Of a stretch of 64,000 nucleotides of DNA, positions 27,147-36,665 are shown piece after piece. Source of the DNA: VFMC01 sp963791635 (GTDB taxonomy: Bacteria > Actinomycetota > Acidimicrobiia > Acidimicrobiales > Ilumatobacteraceae); assembly GCA_963791635.1 (NCBI GenBank), contig CAWBTC010000005.1, positions 868,001 through 932,000 on the forward strand. The letters run 5' to 3'. Position 1 is the stretch's first letter. Each line of letters begins with the position of its first letter. The notes below the pieces were generated by a model. The model searched no databases. It worked only from the letters and a program-made list of their open reading frames with translations, and was not told the origin of the DNA. Position numbers and translations under genes: made by a program.

Positions 27147-27546
27147 ACGCCTCGACGGCCTGCGCGTCGTCGCGACGCCCGCAGCACTGGAGCACGCCTA
27201 CTACGAGGGCGATGTCGTGGTGCTCCACATCGCGCACGACGAGGTGTTCGCCATCGGTGCCGTCGCTGTCGAGATACCCGACGAGCATGCGATCATCGAG
27301 CGCGAGACTGCCTTCGTCGGCTGGGGGCTCTCGTATGCCGAGTTCGACAGGCTGGTCGCACGGCACGTCGAATGGCTGCTGCCGACGAACCGTCCGGCGC
27401 TGGCCCAGGGGCTTGCGGCCGGCCTCCCGGTGAAGCTGTGGTTCGATCACGACCGTGTTCTGCTGATCGTGTCGAGCGGCTTCGCCCACGAGGTGGTCGA
27501 GCGGTTCCACCTCCCCGGCTTCCACGAGTCGGGGGTGCGCGCATGA
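27127..27546 (+). CDS. small protein between soxA and soxB, unknown family
   Basis: 139 residues from GTG 27127, overlapping soxA by 20 nt and soxB by 4 nt (ATGA), so co-translated with them. Sequence is acidic-hydrophobic with no recognised motif (VVVLHIAHDEVFAIGAVAVEIPDEHAIIERETAFVGWGLSYAEFD). The usual fourth subunit SoxG is about 200 residues and GcvT-like; this protein is shorter and I cannot align it to SoxG by eye. It may replace SoxG or be an accessory factor. Confidence 0.8.
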   Translation: MHVHAPERLDGLRVVATPAALEHAYYEGDVVVLHIAHDEVFAIGAVAVEIPDEHAIIERETAFVGWGLSYAEFDRLVARHVEWLLPTNRPALAQGLAAGLPVKLWFDHDRVLLIVSSGFAHEVVERFHLPGFHESGVRA

Positions 27547-28752
27547 ACGAGTTCGTCGAGACGCTGCTGGAGCTCACCTGGCACGAGCCCAAGTCGAGCT
27601 ACGACGTCGTGATCATCGGTGGTGGTGGCCACGGCCTCGCCACCGCGTACTACCTGGCCACCCGGCACGGCATCACCAACGTTGCCGTGCTCGAGGCCGA
27701 CTACATCGGATCGGGCAACTCGGGTCGCAACACCACGATCATCCGCGCCAACTACGGCATCCCCGAGTCGATCCGGTTCTACCAGCACAGCCTCGATCTG
27801 TACTCCAAGCTCGAGGACGAGACAGGCTGCTGGATCATGCACGCCACCAAGGGCCTGCTCTGGTTGGCGCACACCGAGTCGGCGATGCGCAACGAACGGG
27901 CGAGGGCGATGCTCAACACTGCATGCGGTGCCGAGACGGTGCTCGTCACACCCACCGAGATCAAGGAGCTGTGTCCGCAGCTCGACCTCTCCGGCGGCGG
28001 TCGCTACCCGGTGCTCGGTGCGAGCTACCACATCCCCGCATCGACGGCCCGCCACGACCGGGTGGTGTGGGCCTATGCCCAGGGCGCGATGCAGCGAGGC
28101 GTGCACGTGCTGCAGAACACACCGGTCACCGGTCTGATCACGCGACGGCGACCGCGTGGTCGGTGTGCGCACGGCCACGGGCGACATCGCCGCAGGGGTC
28201 GTGATGAGCGCTGTGGGCGGCAACGTGAGCCAGATCGCTGCCCACGCCGGTGTGCGCCTGCCCGTGCGCACCCATCCGTTGCAGGCCTTCGTGACCAACG
28301 GCTACGCGCAAGGTTTCGGGCCGATCATCTCCGACACCGAGCTGCTCTGCTACATCAGCCAGACCGCTCGCGGCCAGATGCTGATCGGCCACGAATACGA
28401 CCGCGAGACGAGCTACTCGCTGCAGTCGTCGTTCCAGTTCCTGCAGGCGAACGCGATCAAGATGAGCTACCTGCTGCCATTCGTGCGCGATCTGAAGATC
28501 CTGCGCCAGTGGACGGGTCGCTGCGACGTGTCGGCCGACTTCTCCCCGATCATGGGCCTCACCGGTGTCGACGGGTTCGTCATCACGACCGGGTGGGGCA
28601 CCTGGGGCTTCAAAGCGATCCCTGCGGGCGGCGAGGCGATGGCCGAGCTGATCGCCACCGGACGAACGCCCGAGCTGATCGAACCGTTCGCCCTCAGCCG
28701 TTTCGCAGCGGACCACACGATGGCCGACCAAGGATCGACAGGTACCCGCTGA
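27543..28752 (+). CDS. soxB: sarcosine oxidase beta subunit (one frameshift)
   Basis: FAD subunit carrying the sarcosine-oxidising site. YDVVIIGGGGHGLATAYYLATRHGITNVAVLEADYIGSGNSGRNTTIIRANY is the classical SoxB N-terminus (FAD-binding GxGxxG and the GSGNSGRNTTIIRSNY-like motif). C-terminal DFSPIMGLTGVDGFVITTGWGTWGFKAIPAGGEAMAELIATG. About 400 residues. One extra base near 28143 within TGLI-RDGDRVVGVRTATG. Confidence 0.93.
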
Positions 28753-28989
28753 TGCTGATCATCACCTGCCCCAACTGCGGCCCGCGACCCGTCGAAGAGT
28801 TCCGTTTCGGTGGCGAGATCCCCGAGCCACCGGCGACGATCATCGATCCGTTCGAGCGCGACTTCGACCAGGTGTGGATGTTCACGAATGTCAGCCGGCG
28901 TGCAGACCGAGCGTTGGTTCCACGATGCCGGGTGTCACCGGTGGCTCACCGCCACCCGCAACACCAACATCGATCGTTTCGTCGAGTAG
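28752..28989 (+). CDS. soxD: sarcosine oxidase delta subunit (one frameshift)
   Basis: About 78 residues, zinc-binding small subunit: MLIITCPNCGPRPVEEFRFGGEIPEP matches the SoxD N-terminus (CPxCGPR). After one extra base near 28893 the other frame gives GVQTERWFHDAGCHRWLTATRNTNIDRFVE and stop TAG, the conserved SoxD C-terminus (ERWxHxxGCxRW). Overlaps soxB stop (TGATG). Confidence 0.88.
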
Positions 28990-29075
28990 CGCCCAGTTCA
29001 AAAGGCGCCCGGTTCGTCGAGTAGTGCCCGGCTCGAATGGCGCCCGGCTCGAATGGCGTCCGGTTCGAAGACGCC
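28990..29075. repeat. degenerate 16-18-bp tandem repeat downstream of soxD
   Basis: Units of the form GCGCCCGGYTCGAATG recur about five times (gcgcccagttcaaaag, gcgcccggttcgtcgagta, gtgcccggctcgaatg, gcgcccggctcgaatg, gcgtccggttcgaaga). Intergenic, between convergent operons. Confidence 0.8.
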
Positions 29076-29102
29076 TGCTCGACGTCGAGCCGGACAGCAG
29101 TT

Positions 29103-31163
29103 TCAGGCCGGTTTGCGCTGCAGCTCGATGAGTTGTTCGACCGGGATGTGGCAGCGCATCGAATGGCCCGGCGATACCTCGGCCAAGGGCGGCTCGGTCA
29201 CGTCGCACACACCCATGATCACCCGCGGACACCGGGGGTGGAACACGCAGCCGGACGGCGGATTGGCCGGGCTCGGGATCTCGCCGTCGAGACGGATGCG
29301 CACCTTCTCCTCGCCGTCCACGCTCGGAATCGCCGACAGCAATGCCTCGGTGTACGGGTGGTTCGGTCCGTGGAACACGTCGTCGGTGGGCCCAACCTCT
29401 TGGATGCGGCCGAGGTACATCACCGCGATCCGGTCCGCCAGGTACCGCACCACGCCCATGTCGTGGGTGATGAACACGTAGCTCGTCTTCTGCTCACTCT
29501 GCAGGTCGGCGAGCAGGTTCAAGATCGCGGCCTGCACCGACACGTCGAGCGCGGAGGTGGGCTCGTCGCAGACCACGATGCGCGGGTCGCCGGCGAAGGC
29601 ACGCGCGATCGCGACGCGTTGCTTGAGTCCACCCGAGAGCTGACGGGGCTTGAGATCGAGGTGCCGCGGCGTCAACCGGAGGTTCGCGGCGAGTGCCTCG
29701 ACTCGCTTGTTCGCCTCCTCGCCCTTGATGCCGGTGAGCTTCTCGACGCTGCGCATCAGGATCCGCCGCACCGACCATGCACGGTTGAGTGCCGAGTCGG
29801 GGTTCTGGAAGACCATCTGCATCGACCGCTTGTCCTCGGCCGAACGCCCGCCCGTCGCCGACGCCACCGCCTTGCCCGCCAGCGACACGACACCACCGGT
29901 ATCGGCCGATTCGATGCCCAGCATCGTCTTCGCGAGCGTCGACTTGCCGGAGCCCGACTCACCGACGATGCCGAGCGTCTCGCCCTCGGCCAGGCCGAGC
30001 TCGACATCGACCAATGCGGGGACTGAGTGATTGCGCTGGCGGAAGGTCTTCGACACGTGACTGAGCTCGAGTACATCTGGATGTTCGTCGGATGGGGCCA
30101 GCACCGTGATGTCGACGCCGGGTTTGACCTCCTCCACCTCGGCGATGCGGTCGGGATGATGGCACCTGGTGTAGCGATCGCCGTTGATGCCGACTGGCAC
30201 GACGGGCGGCACGGTGGTCTGGCAGGTCTCATCAGCGATCGGGCACCGGTCGAGGAAGACGCAGGTGGGCAGATCGCTACCGATGAGCGGCAGGATGCCA
30301 GGGATGGTGGCAAGCGCGCGTTCGGTCTTGCGCACACCATGGCGGGGCAGGGAGCGCAACAGCCCAACCGTGTACGGGTGCTGCGGGTCGTCGAACACCT
30401 GAGCACTCGGGCCCTCTTCGACGATCTTGCCTGCGTACATCACGCCCACCCGGTCGCACAGCGCGCGGATGATGCCGAGGTTGTGGGCGATCATCAGCAC
30501 GGCGGCGTCGCTCTCCTGGCGAAGCACACGCACGAGATCGAGCACCTCGGCCTCCACCGTTGCGTCGAGACCGGTGGTCGGCTCGTCGAGCACGAGCAGT
30601 TTCGGGTTGCACGCGAGCGCCATCGCGATCACCACTCGTTGCTGCATGCCACCAGAGAGCTGGAACGGATAGCGATCCATCACGCGGCTCGGATCGGCGA
30701 TGCGGACCCTGCGCAGCGCTTCGAGGGCGGACTTCTCCGCCTCCTGCTTCGACTGGCCGAGCAAAGTGAAGCTCTCGATGACCTGCTTGCCGACGCGGAG
30801 GGTGGGGTTCATCGCCTGCGCCGGGTCTTGATAGACCATCGACGCTTCGCGGGCGCGGAACTCCTGGAGCTCGCTCGTGCTCATCGTGGTGACGTCACGC
30901 CCAGCGACCTTCACCGAGCCACTGATGATCTTGCCGTTTCGCGGGAGGTAGCGCAGCGCTGCGTAGGCAGTGGTCGACTTGCCACAACCCGACTCCCCGA
31001 CGAGACCGAACGCCTCCCCTGGAGCGACGGTGAAGCTGACCCCGCGCAACACGGCGCGATCGATGCCACGCACGGTGTAGACGACGTGCAGGTCGTCGAC
31101 AGCCAGGGCGGGCACTTCCGCAGTCGCGGTGCTTGTCTCGCTCGAGGTTGGCACGGTGGTCAT
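29103..31163 (-). CDS. fused dual ATPase of a peptide/opine-type ABC importer (DppD-DppF fusion)
   Basis: About 686 residues with two complete ATPases. First: VGESGCGKST, LSGGMQQRVVIAMALA, LLVLDEPTTGLD. Second from about residue 330: VGESGSGKSTL, LSGGLKQRVAIARAFA, IVVCDEPTSALD. Each half ends with the oligopeptide-transporter C-terminal cysteine motif (PTCVFLDRCPIADETC and SGCVFHPRCPRVIMGVC). Start ATG 31163 inside the end of the permease gene region (GTGA-type coupling at 31160). Confidence 0.92.
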   Translation of the reverse strand: MTTVPTSSETSTATAEVPALAVDDLHVVYTVRGIDRAVLRGVSFTVAPGEAFGLVGESGCGKSTTAYAALRYLPRNGKIISGSVKVAGRDVTTMSTSELQEFRAREASMVYQDPAQAMNPTLRVGKQVIESFTLLGQSKQEAEKSALEALRRVRIADPSRVMDRYPFQLSGGMQQRVVIAMALACNPKLLVLDEPTTGLDATVEAEVLDLVRVLRQESDAAVLMIAHNLGIIRALCDRVGVMYAGKIVEEGPSAQVFDDPQHPYTVGLLRSLPRHGVRKTERALATIPGILPLIGSDLPTCVFLDRCPIADETCQTTVPPVVPVGINGDRYTRCHHPDRIAEVEEVKPGVDITVLAPSDEHPDVLELSHVSKTFRQRNHSVPALVDVELGLAEGETLGIVGESGSGKSTLAKTMLGIESADTGGVVSLAGKAVASATGGRSAEDKRSMQMVFQNPDSALNRAWSVRRILMRSVEKLTGIKGEEANKRVEALAANLRLTPRHLDLKPRQLSGGLKQRVAIARAFAGDPRIVVCDEPTSALDVSVQAAILNLLADLQSEQKTSYVFITHDMGVVRYLADRIAVMYLGRIQEVGPTDDVFHGPNHPYTEALLSAIPSVDGEEKVRIRLDGEIPSPANPPSGCVFHPRCPRVIMGVCDVTEPPLAEVSPGHSMRCHIPVEQLIELQRKPA

Positions 31164-32098
31164 GATGCCTCCACCACTGATTGAACCGAATCGGCGATCA
31201 GGTTGACGGCGATCACCAGGCTGGCGATCGCCACGGCGGGGAAGAACGTCGTCCACCAGAAGCCGGCGACGATCGCGTTGTAGTTGTCGCTCACCTGTGC
31301 CCCCCAGTCGGGAGATGGGGGCGGCGGACCGGCGCCCAGGAACGACAGGGTTGCAACGGTGAAGACTGCGTAGCCGATGCGCACGGTGAGCTCGACGATG
31401 ATCGGGCCCATCACGTTGGGCAGGATCTCACGGAACATGATGAACGGTGTCGCCTCGCCGCGGAGCTTGGCGGATGTGACGTAGTCGAGGTCGCGTTCGG
31501 CGAGCACCGCAGCGCGCACCGTTCGAGCGACCACCGGGGTGAACAGCGTGGCCACTACGCCGATCACGACCCACGCCGAGTTGCCGAGGGTGGTGATCGC
31601 CAGGAGGGCGATGAGCACCACCGGCAGCGCGAGGAACGACTCGACGATGCGGCTGGCGACCATGTCGAACCAACCGCCGAGGTAGCCCATGAACAGCCCG
31701 AGGACCACGCCGAGGATCACCCCGAGCAGTGCCGCGAGCGGTGCGATCTTGAGCACGTCTCGGGCACCAGCCATCACCCGGGAGAGGACGTCGCGGCCGG
31801 TTTCGTCGGTTCCGAACGGGAAGCTCCACCGCGGTGAAAGGTTGGTGCCGGCTCGGAAGTCGAGGGGATGGTGCGGCGTGATCGCATTGCCGAAGACAGC
31901 ACACACCACCCACACCAAGACGATGAACACGCCGATGATGAATGCCGGCTTTCGACGGATGAGGCGCCAGTTCTCACGGCGGGCCTGCTTGCGCTCGCTC
32001 GGCGGTGGGGCGACAGCCGCCATCGCTCCTGCCACCGAGATGTCGCCGTCGGGCGCAGGATTGACCGGCGGTTGCGCGCCAGGGGTGTGTTCGATCAT
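31160..32098 (-). CDS. ABC importer permease, DppC type
   Basis: 312 residues from ATG 32098, overlapping dppB-like by 4 nt. Cytoplasmic N-terminus, then first helix (PAFIIGVFIVLVWVVCAVFG), the FPFGTDETGRDVLSRVMAGAR motif typical of DppC/OppC, and the BPD inner-membrane signature ASAKLRGEATPFIMFREILPNVMGPIIVELT. Forms the translocation channel with the DppB-type subunit. Confidence 0.92.
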   Translation of the reverse strand: MIEHTPGAQPPVNPAPDGDISVAGAMAAVAPPPSERKQARRENWRLIRRKPAFIIGVFIVLVWVVCAVFGNAITPHHPLDFRAGTNLSPRWSFPFGTDETGRDVLSRVMAGARDVLKIAPLAALLGVILGVVLGLFMGYLGGWFDMVASRIVESFLALPVVLIALLAITTLGNSAWVVIGVVATLFTPVVARTVRAAVLAERDLDYVTSAKLRGEATPFIMFREILPNVMGPIIVELTVRIGYAVFTVATLSFLGAGPPPPSPDWGAQVSDNYNAIVAGFWWTTFFPAVAIASLVIAVNLIADSVQSVVEAS

Positions 32099-33048
32099 CT
32101 CGCCGTCTCCAGTCGTACTCGAGGATTGAGGTAGGCGATCAACAGATCGGCGAGCAACGTCGAGACCATGTAGACGATGCCGACCAGCAACACGGCGCCC
32201 TGCAGCAGCGGGATGTCCTTCTTGCCCACAGCGCCGAGCATGGTGGAACCGAGCCCGGCGTAGTTGAACACCTTCTCGACACCGATGATGCCGCCGATCA
32301 GGTACCCGATCTGCACGCTGATCACTGTGATCGTGGGTGCCAGGGCGTTGCGCAGCACGTGGCGGCGCATCACCTGACTGCTCGACATGCCCTTCATGGT
32401 CGCTGTTCGTGTGTAGTCCGACATCAACGCCGAGATCACGCCGGCCCGAGTCATTCTCGCGATGTAACCGAAGTACGCCACCACCATTGCCAAGGCGGGC
32501 AACAACAGGTACTGGAGCTGGCCGAACAAGCTGGTACCTTCGGGCGGGTTGGCGAAGGCCTTGCCGATCTTCCAGTGCACCGCGAATGCGGCGAGCAGCA
32601 ATGCCGCCGTGACGAACTCGGGGATCGACGACGTTGCCAATCCGGCGTTGACGATCACCCGATCGGCGAGCTTGTCCTGGCGCCGAGCGGCGTAGATGCC
32701 GGCGGCAATCGAGATCGGGATGGTGATCAGGAACGCCAGGAGGGCGAGCTTCCCCGACCGACCGAGCGCCGGCAGGATGATCCCGGTGACGTCCTGACCG
32801 CTCTGGTACGACTGGCCGAAGTCGAGGGTGAAGATGCTCTTGATCGACTTGAAGTACTGCTCGAGCATCGGCTTGTCGGTGCCGAGCCGAGCGTTGTACG
32901 CGTCGACTTCCACCTGTGGTGCGAACGGCCCGAGCACCTTGCGGCCGATGTCGCCGGGCAGCACGTTGACGAGCATGAACACGATCGTCGCGAGCAGCCA
33001 CAGCGTGACGACGATCGACGCCACCCGTTGGGCAATGAACCTTCGCAT
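32095..33048 (-). CDS. ABC importer permease, DppB type
   Basis: 317 residues from ATG 33048. N-terminus MRRFIAQRVASIVVTLWLLATIVFMLVNVLPGD is characteristic of DppB/OppB, with DFGQSYQSGQDV and the EAA-like loop TATMKGMSSSQVMRRHVLRNALAPTITVI. Six hydrophobic segments. A hairpin (33092-33131) separates it from the binding-protein gene. Confidence 0.92.
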   Translation of the reverse strand: MRRFIAQRVASIVVTLWLLATIVFMLVNVLPGDIGRKVLGPFAPQVEVDAYNARLGTDKPMLEQYFKSIKSIFTLDFGQSYQSGQDVTGIILPALGRSGKLALLAFLITIPISIAAGIYAARRQDKLADRVIVNAGLATSSIPEFVTAALLLAAFAVHWKIGKAFANPPEGTSLFGQLQYLLLPALAMVVAYFGYIARMTRAGVISALMSDYTRTATMKGMSSSQVMRRHVLRNALAPTITVISVQIGYLIGGIIGVEKVFNYAGLGSTMLGAVGKKDIPLLQGAVLLVGIVYMVSTLLADLLIAYLNPRVRLETAR

Positions 33049-33091
33049 GCCGAAACCCCCCCAGAGGAAACAGATTGCAGTTGTATCGAAA

Positions 33092-33131
33092 GCACTGTGG
33101 CGCCACCCGGGACCGGGCAGCGCCACAGTGC
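33092..33131 (-). terminator. strong hairpin between binding-protein and permease genes
   Basis: GCACTGTGGCGC (33092-33103) is the perfect reverse complement of GCGCCACAGTGC (33120-33131); the 16-nt loop is itself partly palindromic (cccgggaccggg). Its place just after a solute-binding-protein gene suggests partial termination or mRNA 3'-end protection that gives more binding protein than permease. Confidence 0.78.
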
Positions 33132-33162
33132 AATCGTTTTGGACGTCTTGTACCGGTACCGA

Positions 33163-34890
33163 CTACTCGGTGAAGCCGGCGGCTCCGAGGTAGTAGTGAC
33201 CGAGGCCGGAGGCGACGATGCCCGCCACGTTCTTCTTGTACGCGGTGAGCGAGTTGTAGAAGTACGGGATCACGTACGGGATGTCGGCGTTGGCGATCTC
33301 CTGCACCTTCTTGATCGCTTCCTTGCGGGCTGGAAGGTCGAGCGTTGCCTGGTAGGCCGCGACCGCGTCGTTGAACTCGGGCGAGTTGTAGTGAGCCGAG
33401 TTCCACTCACCCGTTGCGTAGGCCTTCACCAGGTACACGTCGGGCGTGCCACGGTTGCCGTAGTCGACGATGCCGAACTCTTCGCCACCGTCGCAGCCGG
33501 CCGGCTCGTTGGTGCTGTCGTACACCTTGCACCAGCGGTCGTAGAACGTGTCGGTGCTCTCGACGTTGAGGGTGATGTCCATGCCGATGTCCTTGAGCTG
33601 GGTCTGGATCAGCTCGGCCAGCTGCGGGATCTCCTGCAGCTTGGGCACGTGCAGCGTGATGGCCAGACCGGCCTTGCCGGCCTCTTCGAGCAGCGCCTTG
33701 GCCTTGTCGACATCGCGCTCGCGCTGTGGCTGCGCTGCATCGAAGAACTCGTACACCGGTGCGATGGGGTGGTCGTTGCCGAGGTCGCCGCGGCCCTTCA
33801 GCACGACGTCGATGAGCTCTTGGCGGTTGATGCCGAGCGCCACGGCCTCGCGGACCTTCGGATCGGTGAACGTTCCCTCACGGACGTTCATCCACAGCTG
33901 GCGGTGGGCCGCGCCACGGATCGACTCGACGGTCACTTCGTCGCTGTTCAACAGTGCGTCGCCACCGACGACGCTGAACTGCACGATCGCGTCGGCCTGG
34001 CCGCCGAGCACACCGGTGATCTGGGTGTCGAGGTCGTCGGAGAAGATGAACTCGACCTTGTCGAGGAACGGCGTACCACCCCACCATGCATCGTTGCGCA
34101 CGAACGTGCAGCCGGTGGCGACGTCGAAGCTGTCGAGCTTGAACGCACCGGTGCCGTTCGGCTTGGCGTCGAGGGTGGAGCCGGCCACGTAGTCGACAGG
34201 CGTGATCACCGACTGCGGGTTGTACAACGACACCTGGTACGGGAACTGGCCGTCGGGAGCGTTGAGGGTGACGTCGACCGTGAGGTCGTCGGTGGCCTTC
34301 GCGGCGCCTTCGACGATGTATGCCTGCAGGTTGCCTGGAGCGAGACGATCGAGGGTGGCGACGACGTCGGCCGAGGTGAACGGCTTGCCATCGTGCCAGG
34401 TGACGCCGGCGCGCAGCTTGAACGTCCACACGCTGCCGTCGTCGTTCGGCGTCCAGCGACTCGGCGAGCATCGGGTCGAGGGCTGCGCCCTCGCCCTTGC
34501 CGCACAGGTATTCGAATGCGGTGACGACCGGCGTGTAGCTGCCGAGGTTGTCCATCGCGACCGGGTCGAGCGGGCTGCCAGGCTTCTGGCTTGCGATGCG
34601 GATCGTGCCGCCCTGCTTGATCGCGCCAGCCGGAGCCGCGGCTGCGGTGGTATCGGAGCCGCCTTCGGTGGCGCCGGGCGCCTGGTGCCGTCGGTACTCG
34701 TGTCGGCTTCGTCTTCGTCGTCGCCACAAGCGGCGAGGATGCCGCCCATCGCTGCGACGCTCAGCCCGAGCACCGAGCCTCGTACCAGGAATGCTCGGCG
34801 CGAAACTGCGCCTGCCACGTATCCATCGATCAACTCGTTCTCGAGTCGTCCGACGCTCTGTCGAGCCCGATCCAGTGATGAGTGATCCAT
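33163..34890 (-). CDS. ABC importer solute-binding lipoprotein, family 5 (two frameshifts)
   Basis: About 575 residues. Signal peptide with twin-arginine-like SRRAFLVRGSVLGLSVAAMGGILAACG; lipobox LAAC. Then an acidic Ser/Thr/Ala linker, GGTIRIASQKPGSPLDPVAMDNLGSY, KLRAGVTWHDGKPFTSADVVATLDRL (SBP_bac_5 signature) to YVIPYFYNSLTAYKKNVAGIV. Frame breaks near 34685 and 34445 compensate each other. Divergent from mttB 2 across 207 bp, so the imported compound may be the MttB 2 substrate (inference). Confidence 0.88.
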   Translation of the reverse strand: MDHSSLDRARQSVGRLENELIDGYVAGAVSRRAFLVRGSVLGLSVAAMGGILAACGDDEDEADTSTDGTRRPAPPKAAPIPPQPRLRLARSSRAARSASQARSLAARSTRSRWTTSAATRRSSPHSNTCAARARAQPSTRCSPSRWTPNDDGSVWTFKLRAGVTWHDGKPFTSADVVATLDRLAPGNLQAYIVEGAAKATDDLTVDVTLNAPDGQFPYQVSLYNPQSVITPVDYVAGSTLDAKPNGTGAFKLDSFDVATGCTFVRNDAWWGGTPFLDKVEFIFSDDLDTQITGVLGGQADAIVQFSVVGGDALLNSDEVTVESIRGAAHRQLWMNVREGTFTDPKVREAVALGINRQELIDVVLKGRGDLGNDHPIAPVYEFFDAAQPQRERDVDKAKALLEEAGKAGLAITLHVPKLQEIPQLAELIQTQLKDIGMDITLNVESTDTFYDRWCKVYDSTNEPAGCDGGEEFGIVDYGNRGTPDVYLVKAYATGEWNSAHYNSPEFNDAVAAYQATLDLPARKEAIKKVQEIANADIPYVIPYFYNSLTAYKKNVAGIVASGLGHYYLGAAGFTE

Positions 34891-34995
34891 ACTTCCCCCG
34901 AAGTGAGCAGCCAGCGGTGCTTCCGCCGCGCCGGCGAACCATACCCAGGCAACTGCGCGGGGTCAAGGTCAGGGCTGTCTCGAAACACGATTGGT

Positions 34996-35058
34996 GGTAC
35001 GAACGTTCAAGGAACCGCAGCGTGACGACGGTTCGGTGATACATGGTACGTTCGTACC
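34996..35058. promoter_or_regulatory. divergent promoter region with repeated GTACGTTC palindromic elements
   Basis: GGTACG-tt-CGTACC (35045-35058) is an inverted repeat; the related half GGTACGAACGTTC lies at 34996-35008. Both lie in the 207-bp gap between the divergent importer operon and mttB 2, so they may be operators of a common local regulator. The GTTCC-type regulon palindrome is not clearly present here. Confidence 0.5.
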
Positions 35059-35097
35059 GGGAACGTGGTCATTGGGCCCCGCCCGGGAGGTCGTGCC

Positions 35098-36651
35098 ATG
35101 ACCGATGTCGAACCGTCCGTCGCCCGCAGCAGGGGTGGCGGGCGCGCCGCCCGCGTGGCCGCTCGCACCGGAGCCGGGTCGAGGCCCACCGCTCCCGCGT
35201 TCATCCGTCGGGAGATCCCGACCTACGACCTGCTCGGCGAAGAGGGGCTCGAGCTGATCGAGGCCAAAGGCGACGAGCTCCTGAAAGAGGTCGGCGTCGA
35301 GATCCGCGATGACGCAGAGGCGCTCCAGCTGTTCCGTGACGCTGGAGCCACGGTCGACGGCATCACGGTCCACTTCGATCCCGGCCATGTCCGCGCACTG
35401 TGCGCGACTGCGCCGCGTGAGTTCACCCAGCTCGCGCGCAATCCCGACAAGTCGGTTCAGATCGGCGGCAACAACGTGGTGCTCGCACCGACGTACGGCT
35501 CCCCGTTCGTCCGCGACCTGGCGGGAGGCCGCCGCTACGCAACGCTCGAGGACTTCCAGAACTTCGTGAAGCTCGCCTACGCCACTCCATGGCTGCACCA
35601 CTCCGGTGGAACGGTGTGCGAACCCACCGACGTGCCCGTGAACAAGCGCCACCTCGACATGGTGTACAGCCACCTGCGCTTCAGCGACAAGGCGTTCATG
35701 GGGTCGGTCACCGCGCCCGAACGCGCCGCCGACTCGATCGAGATGGCACGCATCGTGTTCGGTGCGGATGTGGTCGACCAGAACTGCGTCATCCTCGGCA
35801 ACGTCAACGTCAACTCCCCCCTCGTGTGGGACGCCACGATGACCGGTGCGCTGAAGACCTACGCGCGGGCGAACCAGGCCCCCGTGGTGGTGCCGTTCAT
35901 CCTCGGAGGTGCGATGGGGCCGGTCACCACCGCCGGCGCAGTCGCTCAAGCACACGTGGAGACGCTCGTGGGTGTTGCGCTGGGCCAGCTGGTCCGCCCT
36001 GGCTCACCGGTCATCTACGGCAACTTCTTGTCGTCGATGGCGCTCCGGAGCGGCAGTCCCACGTTCGGTACTCCTGAACCAGCGCTCGGTTCGCTCCTCG
36101 TCGGCCAGCTCGCCCGTCGCGTCGGGCTGCCACTGCGGTGCTCGGGTGCCTTCACGTCGTCGAAGGTGCCGGACGGCCAGGCGATGCAGGAGTCCGCAGT
36201 GTCGATGATGGCTGCATTGCTGTGTGGTGCGAACTTCATCCTCCATTCGGCTGGATGGCTCGAGGGTGGACTCGCGATGGGCTATGAGAAGTTCATGATG
36301 GATCTCGATCTCTGCGGCGCTGCCCACACCTATCTCAAGGGGGTCGACCTCAGCTTCGATCAGTTCGCCCTCGACGGCTTCGCCGAGGTCGGCCCGGGGA
36401 AGCACTTCTTCGGCTCGCAACACACGCTTCGCCACTACGAAACCGCCTTCTACGACCCGTCGTTGAGCGACAACTCGAGCTTCGAGCAGTGGCGCGACGC
36501 CGGCTCGCGTGACACCGAGTTCCGGGCAGCGCAGATGTATCAAGACGTGCTCGCCTCGTACGAGGCCCCGGCGATGGACGACGCTGTCGACGCTGCATTG
36601 CTGGAGTTCGTCGCCCGCCGGAAGGCGGCCGTGCCCGACCAGTGGTACTGA
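35098..36651 (+). CDS. MttB-family (betaine:corrinoid) methyltransferase 2, non-pyrrolysine
   Basis: 517 residues from ATG 35098, GGGAGG 7-8 nt upstream. Same fold as MttB 1, conserved blocks: ELIEAKGDELLKEVGVEIRDD, GGNNVVLAPTYGSPFVRDL, PGSPVIYGNFLSSMALRSGSPTFGTPEPAL, FILHSAGWLEGGLAMGYEKFMMD, VGPGKHFFGSQHTLRHYETAFYDP. No in-frame UAG. The StcD/DgcA-like demethylase follows 14 nt downstream; this pairing suggests a betaine (proline betaine or glycine betaine) whose first methyl goes to corrinoid and the next is removed oxidatively. Substrate is inferred only. Confidence 0.9.
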   Translation: MTDVEPSVARSRGGGRAARVAARTGAGSRPTAPAFIRREIPTYDLLGEEGLELIEAKGDELLKEVGVEIRDDAEALQLFRDAGATVDGITVHFDPGHVRALCATAPREFTQLARNPDKSVQIGGNNVVLAPTYGSPFVRDLAGGRRYATLEDFQNFVKLAYATPWLHHSGGTVCEPTDVPVNKRHLDMVYSHLRFSDKAFMGSVTAPERAADSIEMARIVFGADVVDQNCVILGNVNVNSPLVWDATMTGALKTYARANQAPVVVPFILGGAMGPVTTAGAVAQAHVETLVGVALGQLVRPGSPVIYGNFLSSMALRSGSPTFGTPEPALGSLLVGQLARRVGLPLRCSGAFTSSKVPDGQAMQESAVSMMAALLCGANFILHSAGWLEGGLAMGYEKFMMDLDLCGAAHTYLKGVDLSFDQFALDGFAEVGPGKHFFGSQHTLRHYETAFYDPSLSDNSSFEQWRDAGSRDTEFRAAQMYQDVLASYEAPAMDDAVDAALLEFVARRKAAVPDQWY

Positions 36652-36665
36652 ACGGACCGCGAACC

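Noticed and set aside
15998..36651. Pyrrolysine (UAG) in the MttB-type genes
   Set aside because: Both MttB frames are open from start to stop with no internal amber codon.
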